NCBI GenBank assembly: GCA_900316075.1
Contig: ONBT01000006.1
Span: 1 to 64,000 of the forward strand
DNA from: an uncultured Lachnospiraceae bacterium
GTDB taxonomy: Bacteria > Bacillota > Clostridia > Lachnospirales > Lachnospiraceae
Reading direction: 5' to 3'
DNA: 64,000 bases
Positions 1-8,700 of the stretch are shown piece after piece. The position numbers were made by a program, and so were the translations under genes. The notes beneath the pieces were generated by a model. The model was given only the letters and a program-made list of their open reading frames with translations, did no database searches and was not told the origin of the DNA. How positions within the stretch are numbered: position 1 is the first letter of the stretch; each line of letters begins with the position of its first letter.

Positions 1-5
1 AAACT

Positions 6-557
6 ATGGACGAAAGACTGAAAGCATACGATGAGAAGATGACCAAGACCATGGACAATCTTTTCTCCGAACTCGATGCCATCCGGGCAGGCCGGGCAAA
101 TCCGCATGTCCTGGACCATCTCCGTGTCGACTACTACGGGGCTCCGACCCCCATTCAGCAGGTGGCGAATGTCTCGGTTCCCGAGGCCCGCATGATTCAG
201 ATTGCCCCCTGGGAGCCTTCTCTCCTGAAGGAGATTGAGAAGGCCATTCTGACTTCCGATGTGGGCATCAATCCCACGAACGACGGCAAGGTCATCCGCC
301 TCGTCTTTCCGGAGCTTACCGAGGAACGCCGCAAGGACCTGGTGAAGGATGTGAAGAAGAAGGGCGAGGACGCCAAGGTTGCGATTCGCAATGTCCGCCG
401 GGACGCCATTGAAGCTTTCAAGAAGCTGGAGAAGGAAGACGTCTCCGAGGACGAGGTCAAGGAGCTTACTGATGAGGCCCAGAAGCTGACGGACGAGTAC
501 ACGAAGAAGGTGGACGAGGCCGTGAAGAAGAAGGCCGACGAGGTCATGACCGTCTGA
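6..557 (+). CDS. frr: Ribosome recycling factor (RRF)
   Basis: RRF works with EF-G to split the ribosome after termination, in the cytoplasm. The 183-aa product matches the usual length of about 185 aa. It has the family features: a long helical N-terminus with IRAGRANPHVLD (about residues 26-37), the YYGAPTPIQQVANVSVPEARM segment of the beta/alpha domain in the middle, and a lysine/glutamate-rich C-terminal helix. The start lies five bases into the window, so its ribosome binding site cannot be seen. pyrH would be the expected upstream neighbour. A strong terminator follows directly, so frr probably ends its transcription unit. Confidence 0.97.
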   Translation: MDERLKAYDEKMTKTMDNLFSELDAIRAGRANPHVLDHLRVDYYGAPTPIQQVANVSVPEARMIQIAPWEPSLLKEIEKAILTSDVGINPTNDGKVIRLVFPELTEERRKDLVKDVKKKGEDAKVAIRNVRRDAIEAFKKLEKEDVSEDEVKELTDEAQKLTDEYTKKVDEAVKKKADEVMTV

Positions 558-586
558 AAAGCAAATTTCTGCCTTACAAAAATAAT

Positions 587-634
587 GAAGGGACTTGAAA
601 AAGCCATGCGGCTTCAAGTCCCTTCTCTTATTTT
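587..634 (+). terminator. Intrinsic terminator after frr
   Basis: A 13-bp perfect stem (GAAGGGACTTGAA, 587-599, with its complement at 613-625) is topped by an inner GCC-ATGC-GGC hairpin and followed by TCTTATTTT. It lies 30 bases after the frr stop and ends just before the uppS ribosome binding site, so uppS transcription needs read-through or a promoter I cannot see. Confidence 0.85.
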
Positions 635-647
635 GAGGAGGACTTCT

Positions 648-1337
648 ATGGAAAACATTCCGGCCCATGTGGCCATCATTCTGGACGGAAACGGACGGTG
701 GGCAAAGAAAAGGGGCCTGCCGAGGACGGCCGGGCATGCGGCCGGGGCTAAAAATGTGGAGACCATCACGATTGCGGCCTCCAATCTCGGCATCCGCTAC
801 CTCACCCTTTATGCCTTCTCGACCGAGAACTGGAAGCGGTCGGTGGAGGAGGTTTCGACGATCATGAGCCTCCTGGCCAAGTACCTCCTTCGCTGTCGGG
901 ACCTGGCCATGGAAAATAATATCCGTGTTACTTTTATCGGAGACCTGTCCGGGCTCGATGAAAAGCTGCATGCGACCTGTGACAGCGTGCGGGAAGAGAC
1001 GGCAGGAAATACCGGCATGACCCTGACCATCGCCTTAAACTACGGGGGCCGGGACGAAATCGTCCGGGCGCTCAACCGCCTGCTGGCCTCGGGAGAGAGG
1101 GGGCCTGTCACCGAAGAGGGCTTTGCTTCCTATCTCGATACAGCCGGGCAGCCCTACCCGGACCTTATGATCCGGACTTCGGGCGAGGAGCGGATTTCCA
1201 ACTTCCTCCCCTGGCAGCTCTGCTATTCGGAGTTCTACTTCACGGATACGGCCTGGCCGGATTTCTCTCCCGAAGAACTCGAAAAAGCCTGCGAGGCCTA
1301 TGCTTCCCGGGACCGCCGCTTCGGGGGCGTCAAGTGA
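648..1337 (+). CDS. uppS: Undecaprenyl diphosphate synthase (cis-prenyltransferase)
   Basis: Adds isopentenyl units in cis to farnesyl diphosphate to make the C55 carrier lipid for the cell wall. The product is 229 aa. Family signatures are the HVAIILDGNGRWAKKRG block at residues 7-23, with catalytic Asp13, the YAFSTENWKR region, and the C-terminal IRTSGEERISNFLPWQ block. The ATG at 648 is chosen because GAGGAGG lies 7-9 bases upstream. An in-frame upstream start at 585 would run through the frr terminator hairpin. A terminator follows before cdsA. Confidence 0.97.
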   Translation: MENIPAHVAIILDGNGRWAKKRGLPRTAGHAAGAKNVETITIAASNLGIRYLTLYAFSTENWKRSVEEVSTIMSLLAKYLLRCRDLAMENNIRVTFIGDLSGLDEKLHATCDSVREETAGNTGMTLTIALNYGGRDEIVRALNRLLASGERGPVTEEGFASYLDTAGQPYPDLMIRTSGEERISNFLPWQLCYSEFYFTDTAWPDFSPEELEKACEAYASRDRRFGGVK

Positions 1338-1378
1338 TTTCACTGGAGAAAACCCATACCTGAATTTTTGACTGAGGA

Positions 1379-1425
1379 GGGGCGGAGGGATTGAAACTCC
1401 CTCCGCCCCTTGCTATAATATTTTT
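1379..1425 (+). terminator. Intrinsic terminator after uppS, overlapping a promoter
   Basis: A 12-bp perfect GC-rich stem (GGGGCGGAGGGA, 1379-1390, with its complement at 1398-1409) has a 7-base loop TTGAAAC, then TTGCTATAATATTTTT. The loop and right arm also hold the promoter described next, so one short stretch both ends uppS transcription and starts cdsA transcription. Confidence 0.85.
1391..1419 (+). promoter_or_regulatory. Sigma-A promoter for cdsA, embedded in the terminator
   Basis: A -35 TTGAAA (1391-1396, in the terminator loop), a 17-base spacer formed by the right arm of the terminator, and an extended -10 TGCTATAAT (TATAAT at 1414-1419). The predicted start near 1426 gives a leader of about 60 nt to cdsA. 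Match to consensus and spacing are both strong. Confidence 0.75.
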
Positions 1426-1486
1426 CAAAATGTTGTGGTGCAGCGGCAGCAGCACTACAAAATGAATGAATGGAGAACCTATTATC

Positions 1487-2311
1487 ATGTTTCGTACGAG
1501 ACTGCTCAGCGGGATTGTCCTGGTAGCCCTGGCCCTCCTGCTGATTACTACGGGAGGCAATGTCCTTCTGGTTTCCACCCTGATTCTTTCCCTGATCGGC
1601 ATGTTCGAGTTCTACCGGGTGCTGGGAATTGAAAAGACGGTCATGGCCTTTGCCGGCTATGCTTTTGCAATTATCTACTATCTGGACCTGGTGCTTCACT
1701 TCATGCTGTCCGACTTCATGATTGTGACTTTGTTCCTGGTTCTGGTCCTGATTATTTATGTCCTATCCTATCCGAAATACGATACGCCGAAAGCGATGGG
1801 GACCTTCTTCGGCCTTTTCTATGTGGCTGTACTTCTGTCCTTCATCTACCTGACCCGGCAGATGCCCCACGGGCAGTATATCGTCTGGCTCATCTTCCTG
1901 GCCTCCTGGGGTTGTGATACCTGCGCCTACTGTGTGGGCAAGCTCTTCGGAAAGCACAAGATGACCCCGGTACTGTCCCCTCACAAGTCCGTGGAGGGCG
2001 GTATCGGAGGCGTGGTCGGCGCCATGCTTTTAACCCTTATCTACCTTCTGATTTTCCAGGACGCCATGCATATTCACACGGGGACCATCGTCCTCCTTTC
2101 CCTGTCTTCCGGCGTCGGGGCCCTGATTTCCATGGTGGGGGACCTGGCCGCCTCCGCCATCAAGCGAAACTACGGCATCAAGGACTACGGGAAGCTGATT
2201 CCCGGCCACGGGGGCGTGCTGGACCGCTTCGACTCGGTCATCATCACGGCGCCAATCATCTATTACTTCGCCAGCGTCATTCTGGAGCGGGTGCCCGGAT
2301 TCGGCGGGTGA
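1487..2311 (+). CDS. cdsA: Phosphatidate cytidylyltransferase (CDP-diacylglycerol synthase)
   Basis: Converts phosphatidic acid and CTP to CDP-diacylglycerol, the precursor of acidic phospholipids, at the membrane. The 274-aa product is almost entirely hydrophobic, with about eight membrane segments. It ends with the CdsA signature: GDLAASAIKRNYGIKDYG followed by KLIPGHGGVLDRFDS. The ATG at 1487 is preferred over the in-frame ATG at 1466 because GGAGAA lies about 10 bases before it. It is the first gene of the cdsA-dxr-rseP-ispG-polC run common in Clostridia, and its promoter lies at 1391-1419. Confidence 0.96.
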   Translation: MFRTRLLSGIVLVALALLLITTGGNVLLVSTLILSLIGMFEFYRVLGIEKTVMAFAGYAFAIIYYLDLVLHFMLSDFMIVTLFLVLVLIIYVLSYPKYDTPKAMGTFFGLFYVAVLLSFIYLTRQMPHGQYIVWLIFLASWGCDTCAYCVGKLFGKHKMTPVLSPHKSVEGGIGGVVGAMLLTLIYLLIFQDAMHIHTGTIVLLSLSSGVGALISMVGDLAASAIKRNYGIKDYGKLIPGHGGVLDRFDSVIITAPIIYYFASVILERVPGFGG

Positions 2312-2353
2312 AAAGGAAACGCAGCCTGCCTTTGACATGCTTTCAGGAGAATA

Positions 2354-3484
2354 ATTAAAAATATTGCGATTATCGGCTCGACCGGTTCCATCGGGACCCA
2401 GACCCTGGATGTGGTCCGGGAGCACAAGGATGATTTCACCGTATCGGCCCTGGCCTGCGGGAAGAATGTAAAGCTTCTGGCTGAACAGATCAGGGAATTT
2501 CATCCGGCCCTCGTATCCGTAGGAGATGAGGCGGCGGCCGCTGCCTTAAAAGACCTGATTCCGGGAGAAACATGCGATATTCTGACCGGCATGGAGGGGT
2601 TGATTGCCGTATCAACTATTCCGGAATCCGACATTCTGGTCACGGCCGTCGTCGGCATGCTGGGCATCCGGCCCACAATTGCCGCCATCCAGGCCAAGAA
2701 GGACATCGCCCTTGCCAACAAGGAAACCCTGGTAAGCGCCGGTCACATCATCATGCCCCTGGCGAGGGAATACGGGGTGCATGTCCTGCCGGTGGACTCC
2801 GAGCATTCGGCCATCTTTCAGTCCCTGCAGGGGAATGAAGGTAATGAAATCGACCGGATTCTTCTCACAGCTTCCGGCGGCCCCTTCCGGGGGAAGAGCC
2901 TGAAAGAGCTTGAAGGCGTCACGCCGGCCCAGGCCCTGAACAACCCCAACTGGGACATGGGCCAGAAGGTGACCATCGACTCGGCCACCATGGTAAACAA
3001 AGGCTTAGAGGTCATGGAGGCCCACTGGCTCTTCAACGTCGATGTGGACGACATCACGGTCCTGGTCCATCCCCAGTCGGTTCTTCATTCGGCGGTCCAG
3101 TACAAGGACGGGGCTGTAATCGGGGAACTGGGGGTTCCGGACATGCGCCTCCCGATTCAGTATGCCCTGTATTACCCCAATCGGCCTTACCTTTCGGGTA
3201 AGCGGCTGAACCTCTTTGAACTCGGGAGCCTCACTTTTGAAGAGCCGGACCTTACTGTTTTCAAGGGCCTGGCCCTGGCGAAGAAGGTCGGAAATGCCGG
3301 GGGCAATCTCCCCACCGCCTTCAATGCTGCCGATGAGACTGCGGTAGAACTCTTCCTGAAGGGTGAAATCGGCTTCACGGAAATCCCGGACCTCATTGTA
3401 AAGGCCGTAGCTGCCTGTGACTTCATAGAAAACCCCACGGTGGAGGAAATCTTCGCCACCCGGGAGGCGGCACTGAAACTATAA
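2354..3484 (+). CDS. dxr: 1-deoxy-D-xylulose 5-phosphate reductoisomerase, apparent AUU start
   Basis: Second enzyme of the MEP isoprenoid pathway; it makes MEP from DXP with NADPH. The frame reads (I/M)KNIAIIGSTGSIGTQTLDVV, the canonical N-terminus with the GSTGSIG NADPH loop at residues 8-14. Further on are the metal site DSEHSAIFQSL (about residue 148) and ASGGPFRG. No ATG, GTG or TTG exists in this frame between the upstream stop (2333-2335) and the NADPH loop. Only ATA (2351) or ATT (2354) could start it, with AGGAG at 2345-2349. The next GTG (2411) would delete the loop. At 376 aa from ATT, the length is normal for the family. Confidence 0.93.
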   Translation: MKNIAIIGSTGSIGTQTLDVVREHKDDFTVSALACGKNVKLLAEQIREFHPALVSVGDEAAAAALKDLIPGETCDILTGMEGLIAVSTIPESDILVTAVVGMLGIRPTIAAIQAKKDIALANKETLVSAGHIIMPLAREYGVHVLPVDSEHSAIFQSLQGNEGNEIDRILLTASGGPFRGKSLKELEGVTPAQALNNPNWDMGQKVTIDSATMVNKGLEVMEAHWLFNVDVDDITVLVHPQSVLHSAVQYKDGAVIGELGVPDMRLPIQYALYYPNRPYLSGKRLNLFELGSLTFEEPDLTVFKGLALAKKVGNAGGNLPTAFNAADETAVELFLKGEIGFTEIPDLIVKAVAACDFIENPTVEEIFATREAALKL

Positions 3485-3569
3485 ATTTTCGATAGATAGT
3501 TTTCATGTATATGTACGCGCGGCTCCTGCAGTACTTCGCTTTTGGTGCCGCATACGGAGAAACCTTGTT

Positions 3570-4610
3570 TTGAAGATTATTATTGCCATTCTGATATTCG
3601 GCTTCATCATCCTCTTCCATGAATTCGGCCACTTCCTCTTCGCCAAGAAGTTCGGGGTCAAGGTCAATGAGTTCTGCCTGGGTTTCGGCCCCCGACTGGT
3701 GGGCTTCAAGAAAGGGGATACGGACTACTGCCTCAGGCTTCTGCCCTTCGGTGGGGCCTGCGTCATGGAGGGGGAGAGTGAGGACACCGACGACGAGCGG
3801 TCCTTTTTGAAGAAGCCCCTCTGGCAGCGGGCCATCATCGTGGCCGGCGGGCCCCTTTTCAACTTCCTTCTGGCCTTCGTCCTTTCGGTCATCATGATCG
3901 GGGCCATGGGGGTGGAGCTTCCCGTGGTGTCCGAGGTCATGGACGGCTATCCCGCCCAGGAAGCAGGTCTGCAGGCGGGCGACCGGATTACGAAGCTGGG
4001 CAGCTACCATGTCCATATCTATAATGAAATCGTGGTCTATAACTTCTTTCACTCCGGTGAGACCACGGAAGTGACTTTTGTCCGGGACGGGCAGTCCCGC
4101 ACGACGACCCTGGTACCCAAGCTGGACAGTGAGTCCGGCCGCTATCTCATCGGCATCGTGGGAAGCGGGGAGCGGACCCGTCTCAATCCCTTCGTCACCC
4201 TGGGCTACGCCGTCTTTGAACTCAAGTACCAGATTTATATCGCGATGGAGTCCATCGGCATGCTGCTGACGGGCCAGGTGGGGGTTCAGGACATGTCCGG
4301 CCCGGTCGGCATCGTAAAGACCATCGGGGATACTTACCAGCAGTCGCTGTCTTCGGGCGCCCTCTATGTGGTCATGAACCTGATTTCCATCACGATTCTT
4401 TTGTCCGCGAACCTGGGCGTCATGAACCTCCTGCCCTTCCCGGCCCTGGACGGAGGCCGGCTCCTCATCTACTTGATCGAGGCTATTACGCGAAAGAAAG
4501 TGCCGGAGAAAGTCGAGGCGGCCCTGAACGGAGTCGGCTTCGTTCTCCTGATGATACTGATGGTCCTGGTTATGGGCTCCGACATCTCAAAGATTGTGAA
4601 GGGGCAGTAG
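3570..4610 (+). CDS. rseP: Site-2 membrane zinc metalloprotease RseP/RasP
   Basis: Intramembrane protease that cuts membrane-bound anti-sigma factors and remnant signal peptides. At 346 aa it has HEFGH (residues 17-21, the HExxH zinc site) in the first membrane segment, a PDZ domain at about residues 120-200, and LLPFPALDGGRL near residue 290, which carries the third zinc ligand. The start is TTG at 3570, with GGAGA about 10 bases upstream giving the usual short N-terminus. The 85 bases between dxr and rseP show no clear element. The neighbours dxr and ispG fit the conserved clostridial order. Confidence 0.95.
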   Translation: MKIIIAILIFGFIILFHEFGHFLFAKKFGVKVNEFCLGFGPRLVGFKKGDTDYCLRLLPFGGACVMEGESEDTDDERSFLKKPLWQRAIIVAGGPLFNFLLAFVLSVIMIGAMGVELPVVSEVMDGYPAQEAGLQAGDRITKLGSYHVHIYNEIVVYNFFHSGETTEVTFVRDGQSRTTTLVPKLDSESGRYLIGIVGSGERTRLNPFVTLGYAVFELKYQIYIAMESIGMLLTGQVGVQDMSGPVGIVKTIGDTYQQSLSSGALYVVMNLISITILLSANLGVMNLLPFPALDGGRLLIYLIEAITRKKVPEKVEAALNGVGFVLLMILMVLVMGSDISKIVKGQ

Positions 4611-4638
4611 GCTGTCCTTACCGGAAGGGGCATATCAT

Positions 4639-4653
4639 ATGACTAATGCAAAG
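4639..4653 (-). repeat. TTTRCATTA-type element upstream of ispG
   Basis: The minus strand reads CTTTGCATTAGTCAT, one base from the window consensus TTTACATTAGTCAT. It lies between rseP (ends 4610) and ispG. An in-frame ATG at 4646 falls inside it but is unlikely to be the ispG start. Confidence 0.55.
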
Positions 4654-4699
4654 CCCCATGACTTGCATTGATTTAACAGAAGTTAGAGGCAGCAAACCC

Positions 4700-5761
4700 A
4701 TGAGAGAGCATACAAATGTCGTTAATATCGGGGGCGTGGAAATCGGCGGGGGCAACCCTGTCCGCATCCAGTCCATGTGCAATACAAAGACGGCGGACGT
4801 GGCCGCCACAGTGGGGCAGATCCACGCCCTCGAAGAGGCCGGCTGCGAACTCATCCGGGTTACGGTGCCGGACCACGAATCGGCTCTGGCCCTGTCCGAG
4901 ATCAAAAAGCAGATCCATATTCCACTGATTGCCGACATCCACTTCGACTACCGCATGGCAATAGAGGCCATGGAAAACGGGGCGGACAAGATCCGCATCA
5001 ACCCCGGCAATATCGGCTCCAAGGACCGCATCAAGGCCGTTGTGGACTGCGCGAAAGAGCGGAACATCCCCATCCGGGTCGGGGTCAACTCCGGCTCCCT
5101 GGAAAAGGACCTCATAGAAAAGTACGGGGGCGTGACTGCGGAAGGCCTGGTGGAATCGGCCCTGGACAAGGCGGCCATCATCGAGGACATGGGCTATGAC
5201 AATCTGGTTATTTCCATCAAGTCCTCAGACGTTCTGATGTCCATTAAGGCCCATGAATTAATCAGTACGAAAACGCACCATCCCCTCCATGTGGGAATCA
5301 CCGAGGCCGGCTCCCTGATCCGGGGCAATATCAAGTCGGCCGTGGGGATTGGAATCATCCTCTATGAAGGCATCGGGGACACCATCCGGGTTTCCCTGAC
5401 CGCAGACCCTGTCGAGGAAGTGAGGGCAGCGAAGCTGATTCTCTCCTCCCTGAAACTCAGGACCACGGAAGTGGAACTGGTTTCCTGCCCCACCTGCGGG
5501 CGGACTGAAATCGACCTCATCGGCCTGGAGAAAAAGGTGGAAGAGGTCGTCTCGAAGAAGAAACTGAAGCCCCTCAAAATCTCCGTCATGGGCTGTATTG
5601 TAAACGGGCCCGGAGAGGCCCGGGAGGCGGACCTCGGAATCTGCGGGGGCAAGGGGCAGGGCCTGATTCTGAGGCACGGAGAAATCGTCCGCAAGGTAAG
5701 CGAGGAAGAGCTTCTTCCTGTATTCGAGGAAGAACTCAAGGACTGGGAAATTACGGAGTAG
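4700..5761 (+). CDS. ispG: (E)-4-hydroxy-3-methylbut-2-enyl diphosphate synthase, 4Fe-4S
   Basis: Reduces MEcPP to HMBPP, the penultimate MEP-pathway step, using a 4Fe-4S cluster. The 353-aa product opens with the usual IGGGNPVRIQSMCNTKT block and ends with the cluster cysteines: CPTC near residue 264 and a third in GCIVNGPGEAREADLGI near residue 298. The ATG at 4700, behind GAGG, gives the family-typical N-terminus MREHTNVVNIGG. The upstream in-frame ATG at 4646 lies inside a repeat element and would add 18 unconserved residues. IspH, the next enzyme, is encoded at 33.5 kb. Confidence 0.96.
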   Translation: MREHTNVVNIGGVEIGGGNPVRIQSMCNTKTADVAATVGQIHALEEAGCELIRVTVPDHESALALSEIKKQIHIPLIADIHFDYRMAIEAMENGADKIRINPGNIGSKDRIKAVVDCAKERNIPIRVGVNSGSLEKDLIEKYGGVTAEGLVESALDKAAIIEDMGYDNLVISIKSSDVLMSIKAHELISTKTHHPLHVGITEAGSLIRGNIKSAVGIGIILYEGIGDTIRVSLTADPVEEVRAAKLILSSLKLRTTEVELVSCPTCGRTEIDLIGLEKKVEEVVSKKKLKPLKISVMGCIVNGPGEAREADLGICGGKGQGLILRHGEIVRKVSEEELLPVFEEELKDWEITE

Positions 5762-5786
5762 GATTAATAAAAAGAGGTGAAAGGGC

Positions 5787-8700
5787 ATGGCGAAGCCTTT
5801 TTCGGACATCTTCAAAGATATATCGGCCGGAGACGGCCTTTCCGCGGTTCTCCGGGACGCAGAGGTCGAGAAGATTTCGGAGAACGGGAATCACCGGGTA
5901 ATGCGCCTCTATGTGACATTCCACACCGTCGTGCCCAAGTCCGGCATTCGGACCATCGAGCGGAAAATCCGGGACAATGTCTTCGGGGGCAGGGTCGAAG
6001 TGAAGATTGTCGAGCACTTCACCCTGGGCGAGGCCTACCGGCCGGAGGAAATCTATGACCTCTACAAGGACTCCATCCTGGACGAGCTCTTCGAGACCGA
6101 CCGGATTCTCTATCAGATTGTGAAGAAGGCCACCTTCGTTTTCGACGAGGATGGGGCACTGAATGTGATTCTGCCGGACGACGGAACCAGCCGCCTCTAT
6201 GAGGGGGAGCTTCTCGACTATCTGAATCACGTCTTTGAAAAGCGATTTAACAGCCGCATTGCCATCGGCTTTTCCTATAAGGTCCCGGACAAGAACTACC
6301 TTTCAGATACCAAGGACCGCATCGGCCGCCAGGTAGAGGAGATTCTAAAAACTGTGGCTGAAGCCCACAAGGCCGAGGAAGGGGCCGACGGGGATGCGAT
6401 TGCCACAGTGGGGAAGCCGTCTTCCGGGGCTGCTCAGAAGAAGGAAGGATTCAAGGGGCAGAAAGGCGGCTTCCAGAGGGGAGAGGGCGGCTTCCAGAGG
6501 GGAGAAGGCTCTTTCCGCCGTAGCGAGGGTGGATTCCGCAGGGAAGGCGGTTTCAGGCGGACCCGCAGCAACGACCCGGATGTGGTTTTCGGAAGTGATG
6601 CGGACGGAGACCTGATTGAAATCAAGAATATTCAGGAGGAGATGAAGGAGGCCGTCGTCCGGGGGCAGATTGTGGAAGTGAACCCGATCGAGCTTCGAAA
6701 CAGCGACAAGGTTCTCTACATCTTCTCCCTCTACGACGGGACGGACTCCATTTCCGCGAAGATTTTTACGGACCAGGAGAGCTTTGCCAAGCTCTCCGAA
6801 GAAGTGGTGCCGGGGAAATTCTTCCGCCTCCGGGGCGTGGTCCAGGAGGACATGAAGACCCGGGAACTCTCCTTCACCAGGGTCTACGGGCTGAAGAAGA
6901 TTTCGGATTTCCGGACCAAGAGGCAGGACCTTTCCACCGAGAAGCGGGTAGAACTCCACTGCCACACGAAGATGTCGGATTCCGACGGGGTTTCGGATGT
7001 CTCCGATATCGTGAAGCAGGCCATCTCCTTCGGTCACAAGGCCATCGCCATCACAGACCACGGCGTGGTTCAGGCTTTCCCCGATGCGGCAAAGGCGGCC
7101 GGGAACGATATCAAAATCCTCTACGGGATGGAGGGCTACCTCGTCGACGATACCAAGGCCCTCGTGACGAATTCCAAGGGCCAGTCCCTGACAGGGGACT
7201 TCGTCGTATTCGACCTCGAGACCACGGGCCTTAATTCCCGGACCTGTCATATCATCGAAATTGGGGCCGTCTATGTGAAGGGAGGGGAGATTGTCGATCG
7301 CTTTTCCGAGTTTGTAAATCCGGGCGTGCCGATCCCTTTTCGTATTACAGAAATTACTTCCATCCGGGACGACGACGTGCGGGACGCAGAGTCCATTGAA
7401 GTTCTGCTGCCGAAATTCCGGGAATTTTGCGGAGATGCGGTCCTCGTGGCCCACAATGCCGACTTCGATACGGCCTGCATCAAGGCTGAGTGCGAGCGGG
7501 AGGGCATCGACTGGGACTTCACCTACGCCGATACCATGACCATGGCGGGCTTTCTCTACCCTGATCTGGGGAAACTGACCCTCGACGCTGTGGCCAAGCA
7601 TATGGGGATATCCCTCGAAGGCCACCACCGGGCCGTAAACGACGCCGAGTGCACGGCGGAAATCTTCGTGAAGATGGTGGCCATCCTTCTTTCCATGAAG
7701 GACGACGCCCACCCCAATGGGATTGACAATCTGGACCTTCTGAACGAGGAGGGGAAGATGACAGTGGACCGGATCAAGAAGACCCGGCGGACCTACCACA
7801 TCATTATCCTGGCCAAGAACGACATCGGGCGGATCAATCTCTACCACCTGGTTTCCCTGTCCCATCTCAAGTATTCGGGCCGGGGCAAGCCCAGGATTCC
7901 CAAGTCGGTCCTGTCCCAGTATCGGGAGGGCCTGATTCTGGGATCCGCCTGCGAGGCGGGCGAGCTCTTCCAGGCCATCCTGCTGGGCCGGTCCAGAGAA
8001 GAAGTATCCCGGACTGCCTCCTTCTACGATTACTTCGAAGTCCAGCCCGTGGGAAATAATGCCTTTTACAAGCGGGAGGACAAGTACGATATCACTACGG
8101 ACGATGACCTCCGTGACTTAAACCGCCGCATCGTCTCCCTGGGGGAGGAGATGGGGAAGCCGGTCGTTGCGACCTGCGATGTCCACTTCTTAAACCCCGA
8201 GGACGAGGTTTACCGCCGGGTCATCATGAACGAACGGGGCTTCGACGACTGCGACATGCAGCCGCCCCTCTTCCTCCATACCACGGAGGAGATGCTGGAT
8301 GAGTTCTCCTACCTGGGCGCTGAGAAGGCCCACGAGATTGTCATAGAAAACACAAACAAGATTGCCGACATGTGCGAGATCATCCAGCCCACCCGGCCGG
8401 ACAAGTGCCCGCCCGTTATTGCGGATTCCGACAAGATGCTGCGGAAAATCTGCTATGACAAGGCCCACGAGCTCTACGGGGAGAATCTGCCCCCGGTGGT
8501 TTCCGAGCGGCTGGAGAGGGAACTCAATTCCATCATCGGAAACGGCTATGCCGTCATGTACATCATCGCCCAGAAGCTGGTGTGGAAGTCGGTCGAGGAC
8601 GGGTATCTGGTCGGCTCCCGGGGATCCGTCGGTTCCTCCTTTGTAGCCACCATGGCCGGAATCACGGAGGTTAATCCCCTCCGGGCCCACTACCTCTGCC

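Noticed and set aside
4646..4700. ATG at 4646 as the ispG start
   Set aside because: It lies inside the repeat element without a ribosome site and adds 18 residues not found in IspG proteins.
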